The notes below the pieces were generated by a model, which made no database searches, had not been told where the DNA came from, and worked only from the letters and a program-made list of their open reading frames with translations. Position numbers and translations under genes: made by a program. Below, in pieces: positions 62,176 to 64,000 of a stretch of 64,000 nt of DNA. Numbering within the stretch: the first letter of the stretch is position 1; each line of letters opens with the position of its first letter. This stretch comes from Paraburkholderia bryophila (GTDB taxonomy: Bacteria > Pseudomonadota > Gammaproteobacteria > Burkholderiales > Burkholderiaceae). The DNA is taken from assembly GCF_003269035.1 (NCBI RefSeq), contig NZ_QLTK01000019.1, positions 62,001-126,000 on the forward strand. Reading direction: 5' to 3'.

Positions 62176-63303
62176 ATGCCACATCGAGCGGAGCCCAAAA
62201 AACTCAATCCCTACCGCTATTGCAAGTGGCGTTTGCTTCGTTTCCGCCGCTCGTGGACGGACACCCGGGCCGATCGAATTCCGAGCTGGTCGCGTCTCTA
62301 TGTGCGGGTCTACACGCGTCTGCTGACACTCACCGTACTCGTGCTGGCGTTTTCGATCACGACACTTGGGCTGGCGCTCGACAGCACGCCCTCGCTCTGG
62401 CAAACCTTGCTGCATAGCCGGGTGTTGCTGCCTATCCTCATCGTCACGCTGGTGCTGCCGGCTATTACGACCTACCGCTGGATGCGCCCCGTCTGGCTGG
62501 ATCTGGTGATGGTGCGCGAACGCGCAATCGATTTCACCGGCGGTCGCTTCAACACGCGTGCGCGTGAGTCGTACAGCGTGATCATCGGCCCGCTGGCGCG
62601 CACGCTGAACGCGCTGGCCGAACGCATGGAACGCCTGATCGCCGCGCAGCGCGAACTCACCAACGGCATCTCTCACGAACTGCGCACGCCGCTGGCGCGC
62701 GTGCGCTTCGCGCTGGAGAGCCTGCGCGAACCGGCTTCCGCGGCCGAATATCACGGCGCGTTGACGAGCATCGACCAGGACGTCACGGAGCTCGACGAAC
62801 TGATCGACATGAGCCTGACTTACGCTCGCCTCGAATACAGCTCGCTGCAATCGAACCTCGAAGCGACCTCGCTGGCGGCCTGGTTCGACAGTCAGATCAC
62901 CGACGCGACCTTGCTCTACGCGGACAAGCAGATCGTCCCGCACAAGGACATCGACGTCGCGTTGCGGGTGGTGATGGACAAGCGGCTGATGTCGTACGCC
63001 ATGCGCAATCTGCTGCGCAATGCGAGCAAATACGCGCAGTCGCGCATCATGGTCGGTCTGAGCGCGCGGCACGGCAACGTGGAGATCTACGTGGAAGACG
63101 ACGGCGCCGGCATACCGCCCGAGGAGCGCGCGCGCATTTTCAATGCCTTCGTGCGGCTCGACCGTCAGACCGGCGGCTACGGCCTGGGGCTCGCGATCAC
63201 GCAACAGGTGCTGCGCGCGCATCATGGCCGCATCGCCGTGACGGATCCGGCGACCCTGGGCGGTGCGCGCTTCGAATTGAGCTGGCCGGTCGGCACCGAG
63301 TGA
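62176..63303 (+). CDS. Sensor histidine kinase with short periplasmic loop
   Basis: A 375-residue kinase. An Arg-rich cytoplasmic N-terminus (~1-45) precedes TM1 (~48-68) and TM2 (~83-103), leaving a loop of only ~15 residues, so there is no large sensor domain. HAMP-like region (~104-155), H-box ISHELRTPLARVRFALESL with phospho-His167, then N-box (MRNLLRNASKYA), G1 (DDGAGIPPEERARIF) and G2 (GGYGLGLAI). It probably senses a membrane signal or partner protein and acts on the regulator at 60519. Confidence 0.92.
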   Translation: MPHRAEPKKLNPYRYCKWRLLRFRRSWTDTRADRIPSWSRLYVRVYTRLLTLTVLVLAFSITTLGLALDSTPSLWQTLLHSRVLLPILIVTLVLPAITTYRWMRPVWLDLVMVRERAIDFTGGRFNTRARESYSVIIGPLARTLNALAERMERLIAAQRELTNGISHELRTPLARVRFALESLREPASAAEYHGALTSIDQDVTELDELIDMSLTYARLEYSSLQSNLEATSLAAWFDSQITDATLLYADKQIVPHKDIDVALRVVMDKRLMSYAMRNLLRNASKYAQSRIMVGLSARHGNVEIYVEDDGAGIPPEERARIFNAFVRLDRQTGGYGLGLAITQQVLRAHHGRIAVTDPATLGGARFELSWPVGTE

Positions 63304-63332
63304 GACCGTAGCGCGGGCCGCGGAAGCAAGCC

Positions 63333-63362
63333 GGTCTGCATGGCGCGAACGCCTTGCAGACC
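63333..63362. terminator. Hairpin between kinase gene and partial outer-membrane gene
   Basis: GGTCTGCA (63333-63340) pairs with TGCAGACC (63355-63362) between two convergent stops. No T tract. Confidence 0.5.
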
Positions 63363-63390
63363 ACGCCGGGTTCAACACCTCAGTCCCTCA

Positions 63391-64000
63391 TCAATACGTA
63401 TGGCCCAGCTGGAAATAGAAGTTGCTGCGGCCACCCGGCGCGAACGCGACGCCCAGATAGATCGGTCCGAACGAGCTGGTGAGCGCGGTGAAAATCGTCA
63501 CGCTGCGTTTCAGCGAGCCGCTGCCGAAATCGGAGTCGCGATTCCACACGTTGCCGGCTTCGATGCTCAACCCCGCGAACAGGCCGCGAATCGGCGACGC
63601 ATTGAAGGTGGCGAGCTGATTCATGTAGGTGATCTGGCCGTACACCATCGAATTGCCGGACAGCTGATCGGCGGCATAGGCCGACAGATGCTGGAAGCCG
63701 CCCAACGTGAAGCCGAACGGATTGGTCAGATTGGTGCCGCCGAAATCGTTGCCCGCCTCGATACTCGCGTTAATGCTGTGACGCCCATAGCTCGCCGCGA
63801 CGATGGTCTTGCCGTACACCTCGGTGAAACTATTGTCGCCGGCGAACAGCGAGCGCTCGGCGCGCAATTCGCCGAAATAGCCCTTGCGCGCGAACAGCGG
63901 ATCGTCGAGCTGATCGATCACGAGGCGCGCACGCACGCTCAGCTGCCGGCCGTAGATGTCGGGGAACAGCAGCGGCGAATTGGACACGCTGTCGTCGAGC
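63391..64000 (-). CDS. C-terminal part of an outer-membrane barrel protein (patatin/BamA type), cut by window edge
   Basis: About 202 C-terminal residues; the frame is open to the right edge, so the rest of the gene lies beyond base 64000. Sequence pattern is an Omp85-type barrel: RLVIDQLDDPLFARKGYFGELRAERSL, then alternating strands and a terminal SSFGPIYLGVAFAPGGRSNFYFQLGHTY. This resembles the C-terminal barrel of patatin-like phospholipases of the PlpD (type Vd) group or TamA-like proteins. Since the N-terminal domain is outside the window, the choice between these is open. Confidence 0.75.
   Translation of the reverse strand, partial: LDDSVSNSPLLFPDIYGRQLSVRARLVIDQLDDPLFARKGYFGELRAERSLFAGDNSFTEVYGKTIVAASYGRHSINASIEAGNDFGGTNLTNPFGFTLGGFQHLSAYAADQLSGNSMVYGQITYMNQLATFNASPIRGLFAGLSIEAGNVWNRDSDFGSGSLKRSVTIFTALTSSFGPIYLGVAFAPGGRSNFYFQLGHTY

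Overview
The window is high-GC DNA of a free-living or plant/soil-associated betaproteobacterium, most likely Paraburkholderia or a close relative. The basis is gene content: a gram-negative trimeric porin, DUF4148 and DUF2968 proteins, a PcaR-type regulator, a carbon-phosphorus lyase cluster and a D-erythronate cluster, all typical of Burkholderiaceae. I see no phage, insertion sequence, CRISPR array, rRNA or tRNA. It reads as ordinary chromosome carrying many small catabolic and regulatory cassettes.

Layout. Bases 1-4.1 kb: the 5' end of a Tat-exported iron-sulfur subunit (paoA, cut by the edge), a small conserved gene, a CsbD-like stress protein, a Pr6Pr membrane protein and a stand-alone motAB stator pair. 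4.5-12.2 kb: DUF2252 kinase-like protein, polysaccharide deacetylase, SDR, a small oxidoreductase-like protein with a sirtuin, an FMN-dependent PPOX enzyme, a DUF938 methyltransferase and gnd. 12.4-18.4 kb: DUF4148, DUF2968, cupin, an NlpD-like lipoprotein, threonine aldolase and an MFS exporter. 19-25.5 kb: glycogen phosphorylase, an internally deleted DUF3800 gene, a retropepsin-like lipoprotein, two small unknowns and a GNAT. 25.5-34.7 kb: two divergent regulator/enzyme units (LysR-SDR; PadR-NTF2-nitronate monooxygenase), a porin, a MetQ-like binding protein, an M14 desuccinylase and an amino-acid binding protein.

35.2-39.8 kb: a PotD-like periplasmic binding protein whose stop overlaps the start of a transmembrane diguanylate cyclase, followed by two small exported proteins and a lytic transglycosylase. 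39.9-48.1 kb: phnGHIJKLM on the minus strand, divergent from phnF, a DUF1045 two-histidine phosphoesterase and phnN, with a perfect 20-bp palindrome between them. 48.1-51.8 kb: LysR, an M20 amidohydrolase and an MHS transporter. 51.9-58.2 kb: a PcaR-type IclR regulator divergent from otnK-otnC-otnI-denD (D-erythronate to dihydroxyacetone phosphate), then pcaF behind a strong promoter. 58.7-64 kb: a periplasmic protein, a VirK/YbjX protein, a response regulator, an alpha/beta hydrolase and a short-loop sensor kinase, then the 3' end of a patatin/BamA-type outer-membrane protein cut by the edge.

The most promising points are the binding-protein/diguanylate-cyclase pair, which resembles NspS-MbaA of Vibrio; the 2H phosphoesterase that may replace PhnP in the phosphonate pathway; and several clear operator palindromes (PhnF, PadR and PcaR types).
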